A DNA stretch of 64,000 nt from Mesaphorura yosii (lineage: Eukaryota > Arthropoda > Collembola > Poduromorpha > Tullbergiidae): contig WIXG01000233.1 of NCBI GenBank assembly GCA_009869945.1, forward strand, positions 1 through 64,000, written 5' to 3'. Positions 35,869-47,000 of the stretch are shown here, in pieces. The position numbers were made by a program, and so were the translations under genes. Position 1 is the stretch's first letter; every line of letters starts with the position of its first letter. Below the pieces are notes generated by a model. That model ran no database searches. It was given only the letters and a program-made list of their open reading frames with translations, and had not been told where the DNA came from.

Positions 35869-36416
35869 GGCTGATATGTCAAATGCTGAAGTCAGAAGTG
35901 ATTCCCCAGATGATTTGGTGAAGTATGGACATTTTTGCAGATTTCTAATTTAATTTATTAGCTTCGTTTCTCATTTGCAATTGCGGTATTTGGGCTCTGG
36001 CAAATATTTGCACTCTTCAGCTGCAGAAAAATTTCTTGCGAAATGGCACCTGTGTAATTTTCGGATTGGTTTCTGCTTAATTTCTAATGAAAATTAATCA
36101 TGTGATGCAAGTCATGTTTGAAGGTCAATTTCAACGAGTAATTGCTTGTGTTGCTTCATTATTTGATGTCTGAAGCTGATCTGATTTGCTAACCAAGCCA
36201 AAATACGTGCATTTCAAGTGAAAGTAAATAAAGTGCAAATATGCACTCAACTCTCTCGAATCAGAGAGACACTTCGAGGCCCAAGTCGGTCTGTTGAGTT
36301 TTTTCAAGTATGTGATTTTATTTCCTCGGAACTACGCTAAAAATCAGACTAATCACAATCACGTGATAATTGAATGTGCTTGTGGGTTTCAGCAGCTTAA
36401 TCAACGTCAACAAGTG
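35869..36416. other. intergenic spacer
   Basis: Promoter of the DUF4430 gene and 3' flank of the LDLa membrane-protein gene, both minus strand. No coding exon seen. Confidence 0.45.
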
Positions 36417-37927
36417 CTACTGCTGTGGCTGTTTTTCGTGCATGATCTGGTGATACAACGGCAGTTCGATCAGGGAACGGTTTCTAATCTCGTTAAGCTT
36501 TGTAGTAATTGTGACTTTCAAGGTTTGAAATTGTCCAGCAGTCAGCCCAACGTGAAAAGCGATGAGACAAATCAGCATCAGCAAAACGAGGATGAGGCCC
36601 ACGAACCACGTGCCGATTTTGTTCACTTCAATCTCTATACAAAATGTTCAGGCTACATTGTCCAAGTCCAAAGTACAACCAAAACTAAACAGGCGTGTCT
36701 GGCTCTGGCTTACTCAGTTGGTCGCTGTAGTCATTTCCAGTGCAGGTTGGCTTGGAAGAGCAGATGTCGGCCGATTCGTCAATCTTGCATGTATCCAAGC
36801 AGTTGAATCGCCTATTGCAGGTCAGGTCCAACGGAATACAAACGCTTCTTGTGGGACCCGAGTTTTGGCATGAATGGCGAAGGCAATTAAAGTAGGTCGA
36901 TGGACATTCGGCTACTTCTGAAGCTAAAGCAGTTGGAATGTGAATATATTAACACCTGACATTGTTTACTCATTCAGCACAAACACATAAAATTTGACTT
37001 ACACATTTGTGTGGTGAATACGACCAGTGCAGATGTCAAACCCTTCTTCCACCCATCTCCGGTCGAGCTAAGCGTTAATTTATCGCCGGGACTTAGCACT
37101 GCGATGGTTACCTGGTCAGAGTCCACATTCTGGCACCACGTCGCCGACCTCCCTGGCATCCCGATTGCATTTATCGCATCAACTTGGAGTTGCTCCACTA
37201 AGGTACGGTCGCACTTCATGTCCTGAACGCTGACTCGAACGGAGCGCGTCCAATTTGGCGATGGGAATAGTTCATCATTTGTGAAATCACCCATTGTAAG
37301 CGTGTACTGAATATCATCGACAAAATTGAGCTCAAAGTTGGGCAGAATTCTGTTGATCTTGATTTCCTTTGCATCCTCCACCGGTTCAAGATTAACTCGG
37401 ACATACACAGACGCCTTGAAATCGAATACCGTCCATCGTTCACCGACCGGCCGAATGAGGACCTTGCTTGTGTTCAGTCCGCGTCCGATGATGCTGTTTT
37501 CGTGCAAAGTCGATGAGTCAAGTTCTCCGCATTCATCCACTACATTTGTTGCAGTTTCATCGTCGGGGTTCTCGTACAGGTAGAATTTTATGTAGTCTGG
37601 CGCTGAGGATGAAATATTTCGGACACAGGCCATTGACTCAATGACCACTTGCAAATTACAACGGTAGTTGTTGGGGCATGCGAACGTAGATGTAACTTCG
37701 AATTCAGTGGCATTGCTTGTGATTAGGATCGTTTGCGAGCCAAGAGTGTCGGGCAAATGTATTTCTACAAGTACGACAAAGGTAGTGCTAACGATGAATA
37801 ATTCATATCGTTTTGTTTATATCCACTTACGTTGGGTGTCCCAAGTGAGTTTGGACAGCACAGGCCCAAGCCCTGTCACAAACGCGAATAGAAGAAACGA
37901 GTTCACAATCAGCCTGGAGTCCAACAT
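36417..37927 (-). CDS. single-pass membrane protein with LDLa-like module
   Basis: Four exons: 37831-37927, 37003-37764, 36714-36923 and 36417-36634. All introns are phase 1, giving 428 residues. Order: signal peptide (MLDSRLIVNSFLLFAF, cleavage before about residue 25); an ectodomain of about 250 residues with few cysteines and several N-glycosylation sites, built of two beta-rich halves (FACPNNYRCNLQVVIES and NWTRSVRVSVQDMKCD); then a cysteine-rich module (ECPSTYFNCLRHSCQNSG to KIDESADIC) with LDLa-like spacing. A membrane helix (GTWFVGLILVLLMLICLIAF) and a short tail of about 45 residues follow. The phase-1 introns fit a modular extracellular gene. The ectodomain resembles CUB-like folds only loosely. 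The function is unknown; a receptor or co-receptor is an inference. Confidence 0.75.
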
Positions 37928-38748
37928 TTTGAATTCCCGTAAAATGTATTGTTCAGATTCAATCTTCCCAACTTAATACACAAGTCCAGGCTGTAGCGTG
38001 AAGGTGACAATGGCATTGACAATGGATACTTTGTAAATGAGAATGGATGAAGCCATAATCGATCAAGCCCGCTCTTATCGTCACACTTAATTCCTAGATA
38101 AAAGCCAGACAGATAAATAGAAAAAAGTATTATATGCATGATTCTTGGACAAGTGTTTGCGAAATTAGCAAAATACCAAAAATCACGCGCTGAATTTGCA
38201 TTTGTTTGGTTTGCCATTTGTCAAAAGAATGCTCCATGAATTGTATTTCGTCTGCCGTCTTTCACGGGAATTGCCAATAAATTATGAATTTATTTCCTCA
38301 ACGCGAAAATTGCAATACAAAAAAGCGCAGCAATTCAATAACTGTCCCTGATCACGGTCGCCACGAATCAGAACCAAGCCACGCCACAAATTGTCAAGCA
38401 AATGTTCAGAAATAAGTCTTGTAGCCTTGCTCCCTGTATTCTAATCTAAACCCAAGTCGCCCAGTCCCCAAGATTCCTACTCGGTTTATACAACACATTA
38501 AGAACTAAAGAACGACAAATAAAACCTGCGCTACTGTCCAGTTTTTCAAGTCCAATTTCACTAAATCTACGCTAGTATTGAAAAATGACATTAAGGGAAT
38601 AAGATTCAGGCTAATCAACCATAAACAAACAATTGCCCCACGCCAATGAGATCGTACAGGAATTTCTAATACTGGGATTACTAAATTATTTAATCCTTCA
38701 ATGACAAGTCATAGCTCCCATAAATAAAATCATCTAAACTACAAATCA
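37928..38748. other. intergenic region
   Basis: Promoter of the membrane-protein gene (left) and 3' flank of the zinc-finger gene (right). No supported gene; the frame 37909-38217 is antisense or compositional. Confidence 0.4.
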
Positions 38749-39468
38749 TCATGAGTGTGGTCGTGATCTCAGATCGGTAGAAAACGGCTTACTATCATTA
38801 CTAAAACTAATGGAACTCGACTTTCTTCCTGTGTGCGTCTTACGATGCGATTTCATGTTGCCATTGTCCTTGAATTGCTTGCCGCACAGGTCACATGTGT
38901 ACGGCTTCTCCCCAGTGTGCGTTCTTCGGTGAGATTTCATATTTCCAATATCTTTGAATTGCTTTCCGCAGACGTCGCAGCTGTAGGGCTTCTCTCCAGT
39001 GTGTGTCCTCCGATGTGACTTCATGTTGCCGTTGTCCTTGAAGCGCTTTCCGCAATGGTCGCAGATGTACGGTTTTTCGCCGGTATGTGTTCTGCGATGA
39101 GACTTCATATTGACTTTATCTTTGAAGGACTTTCCACAAATGTCACAAGAGTACGGCTTCTCTCCGGTATGGGTTCTCTTGTGAGATTTCACATTGCCAT
39201 TGTCTTTGAATTGCTTCCCGCAGAGATCGCACGAGTACGGCTTCTCTCCTGTATGCGTTCTTCGATGAGATTTCAAATTACAATTGTCCTTGAACGATTT
39301 GCCACAGATTTCGCAGGCGTAGGGCTTGTCAGTGGTGTCAGATTTTGGAGACAAATTATTCACAAATGGCGGAGGTTTGTCGACAGGGAAGAGGTGGGCG
39401 TTTGTAGTCTTTTTGAGGGGTTTCATGGTGTCATCAGCACTTTTCACTAACCACCACTGCGACAACAT
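38749..39468 (-). CDS. C2H2 zinc-finger protein B, six near-identical fingers
   Basis: An uninterrupted minus-strand frame from the ATG at 39468 to the stop at 38749 gives 239 residues (a later ATG at 39426 is also possible). Six consecutive Kruppel-type fingers joined by the canonical TGEKPY linker, with helices FKDNCNLKSH, FKDNGNVKSH, FKDKVNMKSH, FKDNGNMKSH, FKDIGNMKSH and FKDNGNMKSH. Helix positions -1, 3 and 6 are Asp, Asn and Ser in every finger, so all fingers should read nearly the same triplet. It lies only 59 bp downstream of zinc-finger ORF A on the same strand. A CAG acceptor-like site at 39457-39459 could make this the last exon of gene A. A nuclear DNA-binding protein. Confidence 0.8.
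   Translation of the reverse strand: MLSQWWLVKSADDTMKPLKKTTNAHLFPVDKPPPFVNNLSPKSDTTDKPYACEICGKSFKDNCNLKSHRRTHTGEKPYSCDLCGKQFKDNGNVKSHKRTHTGEKPYSCDICGKSFKDKVNMKSHRRTHTGEKPYICDHCGKRFKDNGNMKSHRRTHTGEKPYSCDVCGKQFKDIGNMKSHRRTHTGEKPYTCDLCGKQFKDNGNMKSHRKTHTGRKSSSISFSNDSKPFSTDLRSRPHS
38820..39330 (-). repeat. 84 bp tandem repeat encoding zinc fingers
   Basis: Six successive 84 bp units, each one finger plus linker, highly similar at the DNA level. This indicates recent unit duplication or gene conversion. Confidence 0.8.
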
Positions 39469-39526
39469 GAGTAACAAGTGCACGCTTTTTATGAATTGCA
39501 CGAATAAAAATGCTGCTGTTCCAGCT

Positions 39527-40338
39527 TCAAGACAGGGAGAACTTTTGCTCTTGCAGTTCTGGAACCGACGTATTGTTGTGAGTGTTCTTGTGTGATTTCA
39601 AATTGTTGTACACAGTGAATGCTTTCCCACAAATGTCACACGCATAAGGTTTCTCTCCCTTGTGTGACCGTATATGAATGTTTAGATTGCCATTTGTTGC
39701 AAAACTTTTTTCACAGTAACTGCAGGAGTAGGGCTTCTCGCCGGTATGAACACGCCGGTGCGAAAGCATGTTACCCTTCGTTGTGAAACATTTTCCACAA
39801 GTGTCGCAGTTGAAGGGCTTTTCTCCTTTGTGCGTTCGAAGGTGTATTGCCAAATTGCCGTTGGTTCCAAAACTCTTGCCACAGTAGCTGCAGGAATATG
39901 GCCTTTCTCCGGTGTGCGTCCGCTTATGACATGTCATATTACCTTGAGTGGTAAACTGCTTGCCACATATATCGCATGGGAAACGCTTTTCGCTGCTGTG
40001 AACTCCTGCAGAATCAGAGGGCCAATCTTGAAGTATATTTCCCGTAACAAAAATAATTGCATTCATCCCGCTGCTTACCAGTGTGCTTGCCCAAGTGCTG
40101 CTTCAGTTGTGAATTGTATTGAAAGGTTTTGTCACAGTAATTGCACTTCGTGTTTCGGTCATCTGGCACAGGAGGCGGTGCAGGAGCACTTGGTAGGTGG
40201 ATCTCTGGAGGTTCTGAGCATAGTTTAGGCCAGTCCGGTGACATCTACAACAGTCCGCGCTTAAGAAAATTGCCCTAGAACAGTTTGGAGTTAGCTTACC
40301 AAGTCAAGATGTCTTGGTTCCTCAAGTCCCCGTTTCAT
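39527..40338 (-). CDS. C2H2 zinc-finger protein A, six fingers
   Basis: Exons 40300-40338 (MKRGLEEPRHLDL), 40079-40244 and 39527-40005; phases 0 and 1 agree and give 227 residues. An N-terminal Pro-rich stretch (LPSAPAPPPVP) precedes one divergent finger (CNYCDKTFQYNSQLKQHLGKH), an intron, then five fingers (CDICGKQF, CSYCGKSF, CDTCGKCF, CSYCEKSF, CDICGKAF). These have helices of the type xTxGNL/M and linkers alternating TGE(K/R)PY and KGEKP. Asn at helix position 3 is constant in the five-finger block, as in ORF B, which suggests common ancestry. It is divergent from THOC3. A transcription factor or chromatin protein is inferred; no KRAB, ZAD or BTB domain is seen. Confidence 0.8.
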
Positions 40339-41188
40339 GAAAATATGCAAAAGAATTATTGCTCTGGTCCTTCAATTGCTGTGCACTGAAAGTGCTTAAC
40401 CAACTTCCTCAATCAGCGGAGTACTGAAAAACAAAAATATCTTGTTCATAGTTTGCCACTTGCTCGAAGACAAGCACGGAAATCGTGGAATTTACCGGTA
40501 GCAATCTTACTAATTGGCAAGATTAGGTCGAACAGATAGTGTGAGTCAGTAGTCGCGTTAGCCGAGTCAGTCATTTAATGGACAATGTTGAAATTGGCGT
40601 TGGCACTGGTGGAGACCTTATAGAAAGGAAGATACGCGAGTCAGGGTTAGAAACTCAAATAAATGGCAACAAACCATAAACACTTTAATCTTACTTTGTA
40701 AGTAATCGCGTGACGTTGACCAGCAAATAATTCAAGGCATGTTGACTTGTCCAGACTCATTCGGAGTTAACACTTCCGCCCGTATCGAAGAAAGTCCGTT
40801 TAATTTAAGTCGTCAAAATTAATCGCGATTAAACTTAGTGTAAGTAATTACACCTGCTACCGTCAATCTGTAGATTCAAAAACTACGGTCTCGGTGCGAT
40901 GCCGTTAAGATCTTCCATGTTGTCTTCTCAAAACAAATAACTACTTTTATGGTTTTTTTATGATTATAGCAAATCAATGCACAGAGTGGCTGCAAGCAGA
41001 ACACAAAACAATCTTGACTCTTTCCTTGCGAGCAGGGCGCAGTATTTGTGTCGAGTCGAGTTTGAATTCTAGCCGACGAACCGATACAGCTGAACTACGG
41101 AAGAATAGAGCTGAGTTAATTAATCGTATGAACAACAGCTAATTCGTTAATTGCCTGATTAGAATTGGAGTCCCTGCCCTTATCTGTA
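40339..41188. promoter_or_regulatory. head-to-head promoter region (zinc finger A / THOC3)
   Basis: 850 bp between divergent start codons. No TATA box stands out. The frame of THOC3 is open a few codons upstream of its ATG. No other gene seen. Confidence 0.4.
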
Positions 41189-42730
41189 ATGGAGGTAGCG
41201 ACAGCACAGTCTTCATCTTCATCGTCAGCTTCAAACGCAGCCAAGCATGTCTCGTCATCAGGATCTTCAAGTCAGAAGAAGAAATCCATCGCTGCCCATT
41301 ATTCAGTTCCGCGGGTAATGTCTTTAGTCGGTAAGTCAAGGCCATTTACTTGCCGTTCCGTAATATGGCCCGTCTGAGGGAAGGAATTAATTATGGACTG
41401 ATCTGTTTACCAGATGAGCACGAATCCGCCAGAGCAGAACTGCTAAGCTTGAAGGAGCATTTCAAGAAAAACAACAAAATAAAGGAATACACTGGGCATT
41501 CCGGGAAGGTACTTAATTGATCCATACAATGGTTCACATAATGTAACAATAGTTGGGGGGATTTAACGATGGTTGCTTGTTTAGGTTCATTCCGTAGCTT
41601 GGAATTGTGAAGGTCGTCGATTGGCATCTGGCTCGTTTGACAAGTCAACTGCTGTGTTTTCCATGGACTCACATAAACTTGTTAGAACGGATCTTGTAAA
41701 GCAAAAGGCGCAGAGACTTGATTTTCAATGGCTAAATTAATTTCCTTTGTCCTTTTCCCAGAGACTGGAAAAAGTATATGAAGGCCACACTGATTCCGTG
41801 GATCAGTTATGCTGGCATCCAGCCAATAACGATCTGTTTGCAACGGCAAGTGGGGACAAATCTGTTCGTATCTGGGATTGCCGCACGTCGAAATGCGTAT
41901 CGGTTGTAAACACCAAGGGAGAGAACATAAACATCTCATGGTCACCTAATGGTGCTCACATTGCGGTTGGCAATAAAGAGGATTTGGTTTCCTTTATTGA
42001 TGTCAAAAGTGGCCAAATTATACAAGAGCACGAATACAAATTTGAGGTCAACGAAATCCGCTGGGATCCAACAAATAAATATTTTTACGTGACAAACGGT
42101 GAAGGCCTTATTCAAGTACACGAGTAAGTGAAAACTGAAGTGGTTTAGTTATAAGATAAATGAGAACTCTTCATTTTGATGACTAGACTCACTATTTTTG
42201 ATTGGATTATGTTTTTTGTAGATACCCTTCACTGAAGGTGAACCATTCAATTAAGGCACACTCAGCCAATTGTATTTGTATTGAGTTCCATCCGTCCGGG
42301 AATTACTTTGCCGTCGGATCTGCCGATGCTATTGTTTCCCTATGGAAAGTTCAGGAACGAGCGTGCATTCGCACATTCTCCAGATTGGATTGGCCAGTGA
42401 GAGCCCTCAGTTTCAGCTATGATGGAGCACTGATTGCTTGCGCATCTGAGGATCTCATGATTGACATCTCACATGTTTATACTGGAGAAAGCGTAAGTAA
42501 AACCTCGATCTAATCTATGCACGTTGGTTTCTGTGTCGGTAGAACCACTCGTAACTCCATTTCTTTGTTTTTATATGCAGGTATTTGAAGTTCCGGTTGA
42601 AGCTCCGACCTTTACTGTGGCATGGCATCCAACGAAAAATATTCTCGCTTACGCTTGTGATGATAAGGATCGTCATAATCGAGACCACGACGCGGGGACG
42701 TTGAAATTATTCGGACTTCCAAGTGAATAG
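41189..42730 (+). CDS. THOC3: THO complex subunit 3 (WD40 protein)
   Basis: Component of the THO/TREX complex, which couples transcription with mRNP assembly and export in the nucleus. Six exons: 41189-41330, 41414-41508, 41585-41695, 41762-42123, 42222-42492 and 42581-42730, giving 376 residues against about 350 in animals. A Ser/Ala-rich N-terminus precedes the WD40 propeller. Family blocks are very clear: SVAWNCEGRRLASGSFDKS, GHTDSVDQLCWHP, FATASGDKSVRIWDCRT, VNTKGENINISWSP, FKFEVNEIRW-like YKFEVNEIRW, YFAVGSADAIVSLW, FSRLDWPVRALSFSYDG, FTVAWHPTKN, LAYACDDKD and KLFGLPSE at the end. The exon 3/4 junction (VRTDL then RLEKV) uses donor CTT|GTAAAG. A single-copy housekeeping gene. Confidence 0.96.
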
Positions 42731-43232
42731 TGAATCATGAATCGGGATTACTGCATCTATAAATATATTATGTATTGTCTGGAGTTTCTGACTTTCGTTA
42801 CCTGTCGTGTTTTGTACTTTAAAATGTTAATGTCGACGAAATAACATGTTCCTGCTGATTTTATTCCATCGTTTGAAAGCAAGGCAAAGTTTTATTGTAC
42901 CTGCGCGTTATGAGTCCATTATATTCTTAAAGTGGTCAGTTTTATACATCTTTGACTTCGAGCCTTTTGTTCAGATGTGGTTAAGAAACGTCTCGTAAAA
43001 TTGGAATTCTTGCATTTATTTAAAATGTTTGTGGCACGGTTTACAGAAACGTGAACCGAAAATGGCGGTCATTCTTATTATCATGCATCAACACTTGCAC
43101 GCTGATCCTCTGGGCGGATTTAGGTTCAATTTGTGTAGAATCTGGCGCGGCTCTCGACTTCATCGGCTTCACGTTTGCACTTGGAGCTCGGTACTTTGGC
43201 CGGGCGGGCTAATTTGTGAAGAAGGCTTAATC
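42731..43232. other. THOC3 3' UTR and spacer
   Basis: 3' untranslated region and spacer before the inverted repeat. No gene seen. Confidence 0.45.
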
Positions 43233-43362
43233 TTAGCGGATGGCCCGTCGTTGGATCCATGCGATCAGAGTGTCAATCGAAAGATCTCCTCGAGTTGATT
43301 CCGAAAATATATGTTTCATACGGGGGAAACACTTCTATCAAAAGTTACAGCCATTACAAGTT
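43233..43362 (+). repeat. inverted repeat, left arm
   Basis: 130 bp arm whose reverse complement recurs at 43623-43744 with only a few substitutions and one indel of about 8 bp (AAAGATCT region). It starts TTAGCGGATGGCCCGTCG and ends GCCATTACAAGTT. Confidence 0.85.
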
Positions 43363-43622
43363 GCACTTTTTACCTTGTAAAGTCAATGAGACCGTATTCC
43401 GAGGGCCGTTGGGTCAGGATCGTTGTTATGGAGTGCCAGCTAAAGCTCCGCTAGACGCTATGCTCCGGCTTCGCCGAAACGCATCGTGGTGTTCGCTTCG
43501 CTCGCAAAGGTACCAACCTAACATAACTGATACAAATGAAAGTACAAATGATACAAAATTAATGTGCAGAGGTTTATTTCAACGAAGTACAGATTACAAG
43601 CAGCTAATATTCTGAATAGCTT

Positions 43623-43744
43623 AACTTGTAATGGCTGTAACTTTTGCTAGAAGTGTTTCCCCCGTATGAAACATGTATTTTCGGAATCAACTCGACGAGA
43701 TTGACACTCTGATCGCATGGATCAAACGACGGGCCATCTGCTAA
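43623..43744 (-). repeat. inverted repeat, right arm
   Basis: 122 bp arm, inverted relative to 43233-43362, separated from it by about 260 bp of unrelated sequence. On the minus strand it is in open frame (LADGPSFDPCDQSVN...), whereas the left copy carries a frame-breaking indel. It lies about 80 bp past the stop of the small secreted peptide gene, so it may be part of that gene's 3' UTR. Confidence 0.85.
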
Positions 43745-43824
43745 AAATGTTCCTGTGAAGAATTTGGCGTCTGATTCCGTGAGGTGCGTCTGCGGCCACT
43801 GAATTCTCTTCCTCCGTGGCCAGT

Positions 43825-44024
43825 TCAGCTTGCAGCACCTGCAGCAGGATCAATGGACGCCTCAGCAGAAGCTTCCGGGTCCGGAAACGGAGAATACGAC
43901 CCTAGAATATCAGAAAAGGAATAAATATTGTTATCCAATTTTGAAAATGTTTGAGCAAAGGGGCCTTGCCTTGGAGAAGGCAAATCGCTAAACTAATGGA
44001 CAGAAGGACCACGCAGCACTTCAT
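43825..44024 (-). CDS. small secreted peptide precursor
   Basis: The ATG at 44024 opens MKCCVVLLSISLAICLLQ, a strong signal peptide. An intron of 68 bp (43902-43969) uses a GC donor (CAAG|GCAAGG) and the acceptor ATATTCTAG. Exon 2 (43825-43901) adds SYSPFPDPEASAEASIDPAA and a few more residues to a stop, 43 residues in all. The mature part would be about 24 residues, acidic and Pro/Ala/Ser-rich with no cysteine. Candidates are a short neuropeptide-like or accessory secreted peptide. I cannot assign a family. Without the splice the frame runs to 43902 with a different tail. Confidence 0.45.
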
Positions 44025-47000
44025 CCGTGTTGATTGAGAGGCTGAGGTTTTGGGTTTTAGCTTAATCAATTCTGATATGATGATTGAAGTAAAAATTCGT
44101 ATTGGACTTCTATTTTTACCCGATACGGTGATTTTGTTTGGGGACATGCGCTAGATTGATTGAAGGAGTCCGACACACTAAATCGAGTACGGCCTTTGTT
44201 CCGGGGTTAATTGTTCGATTTTCAGATCCAGGCCAACAACTTCAATTTAGGTTACGAGAAGCTGTAGCGGTGTATTTACTAAGCAATCATAGAATAGAAT
44301 AGACCCTCCTGGTCCAGTTAGGCCGACAGCAGGTTTACCAAGAAGAAATAGCTAACTTTATGAAACACTGGGGTTTGATAGCGTTAACCACAATGACCAA
44401 ACGAGCAGACAGCAGACGTTTGTGACAATGACAGAGTCACAAACGTGTGAAAATGCTGTACATAGTTATGGGGAATTGCGATTTCACATCTGCTTGCCCC
44501 TTAATAAATTTTTTCTTATATCTTCCTAACTCCCGATCTTCATTTTCCATTTGGATTAGCCAGAAGCAGCGCGGGAGTTTATAGAGTGGTGCGAGGTAAC
44601 ACGGTTCGCATTCACTTCCAGTCCTTTGCACTTGCTATTAAATGACTTCGATTAATGCACCTTCAATATCAAAGTGAAGGAGCCAAGTAATAACGTTTAG
44701 AGTCTGACCATAAATCGCTGCAATATCTTGCACCCCGTAATACATAATGCTTCGACTATCGACAAAAACTCTTGCGTTAACTTTTATACAGTAACACTTT
44801 TACTTCTGCTGATGCGATGCCTGCCTGCCTGCCTGCCGTGCCTGCCTGTCTTCAACCAACCTCAAGCCCGAGTTTCTTATGCTGACTGCGTTCATCCTTT
44901 GCGTAAAACTCACTAGCAGAGATCACAGTCGCCTCGCGTCTCAGATCATCATCGTCTCATTTCTCAAAGCCATCATTCGATCGTCGGCGTTCTCAATGCA
45001 ATCTCATTTTTCTACGTGCGCCAGTGTCAGCCTCGCATTTCCTGGTGATTTCTGTTTCGTGCCCGAGTAAATCCTCGTAAGTCGTGGCAATTAGTAGGTT
45101 GTTGGTGTGTGTATTGTGCAATTTTGTAAAAGTGTCTCAATTTTAACATGGCTTTTATAAAATCACATCGGAATGACGCCAAACGAACTTTAGCTTCACA
45201 GAGTTCTGAATTTCGCATCGCGTCGGCACAAACTTGATGTCATCCGATTTTCAACAATTGCAGCTGTAACTGCAAGTGAATTTGGGGTGGCGTTGGATGT
45301 GATTCCTTCAGAGTTTTCTAATCTAACTCAATTTATCGTCGGACTTTGGCCTGATAATCATGGCGCAACTTGGTTCAGTGATGGTGAACTGGTGTAGAAA
45401 ACGGGCGGTGTTTCATACTGACTGTGAGCTCAAAAGGAGCCGAATTGAATTACTTTAAATGAAGTTTCAATTAGCACCGCTTAACGACGGCAATTTCAGA
45501 TTCAAGCAACTTAAATGAGTACAAGAAGACATGGTCCATGTTAGTTGGTCAACGTAAGTTAACTTTGCCCTAATTTCCCAGCAATATTATCTCGGAAGGT
45601 GCTAATGGTTTGACCTAATCTAATTAAGCTAGTACGTCAATGCTTGCTTTACTACGTCATGTTGACATGTTCTCCATTGTTCATTTCAGCTGTTGACATG
45701 TCTGAATAATCTCACACGTCTTACAGATGTTGTGTCGTGCCTTTTTCACAAAATGCCTTGCTGTTGCTTGCCAATTTGTGCTAATTGCTAATTTATTCAT
45801 TTCCTCCTCATTCAAAGAAGTTGAACTGGTCTGCCCACAGATTATCGATTGCATTAAAGCTCGCAGCATCAGCACGGCCTCGCCGAAATTTAGACTCGGA
45901 ATCGTGTAAGCTCATGTCCAAAAATTTGCTGATAAAATCTGTGAAATTTTAATTCGTTTTCATTGATTCGCGTCAATCGGCAGTTTCACGTCGTCCAGCT
46001 GGATGTGCTTAGCTAACGAGAGAGTGAATGATCTCTCAATTGCGAAATTATAAAACCTGAATCAATCTTAATTGAAGGCTGGGCGATCGTATCAGTGCGT
46101 TCATTCATAGTTCTTGGTTCAAGGGATCAGTTGAAGGAATTGCAAAAATGTCATGTCAAAGTCAAGATTCAATGTAAATACAAGCAAGTATTTAGTATCT
46201 CATTTTGTACTGGACGGAGCCAGACGAGAGACAGTTAGTAGCGTATTTATGAATATAAAACGAGCAACTGGCACTTTTATAGTAATAAATGGCACAGACA
46301 ACCACATCATCGTAATAATGGTTTTGAGATGGCATGAACATACGATACTTGACTTGGCTTGATACTAGCTTGAGGAAGGGTTAATCCAAAGTCACAGTCA
46401 AAGCCAGCTAGAGACGAGAAGAGTGAAATGGAAGTTGCGAGTCAATCTTCTCATTCTCACTCTCAAATTGAACAAAATGATATTTGAATGCTAATTTTTT
46501 CTTAATGTGCAACTTACGATGCATGCTTTTATTTTGGACTCGACCCATTAACTGCTTACTTTAACATCTCCATTCTTTGGCTTGTTCTACAACTACTTGT
46601 ATTTGCAAACTGCTTTTCACAGCAAGTTTTCGTACCAGCGATTGCGACTTTCTTAATGGGAGGCCCCATCAGTTCGTGGTGACGCAGGAACATAAAATTG
46701 TCAGCGAAAACATTCCTCGAGAAAGAGTTATTTGTTGACTGGGGAAAGACCTCAAGGTTTCTTGCCTAGACCGTTCTTCGAGCCCATTTAGAGATTGTGA
46801 CTACATCAAAGCTAACGCGTGGACTTTCTTTATGCTTTTTAAATTGGAGCGATCAAGATCACAGAGATTGGTTTTTTACTACTCAATTATGGTTCTATTG
46901 AGCTGTTTTCACTTTTGGTGATTGAAATCACTGACTATAACGATGTTTAAAGTAGGAATGATTGCTGCATTCAATTCCAAATGCATCCTTCTTAATATAG

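Noticed and set aside
36294-36806. 170-residue plus-strand open frame
   Set aside because: Antisense to the membrane-protein exons, no motif.
39055-39450. 131-residue plus-strand open frame
   Set aside because: It is antisense to the repeated zinc-finger array; periodic sequence keeps the opposite frame open.
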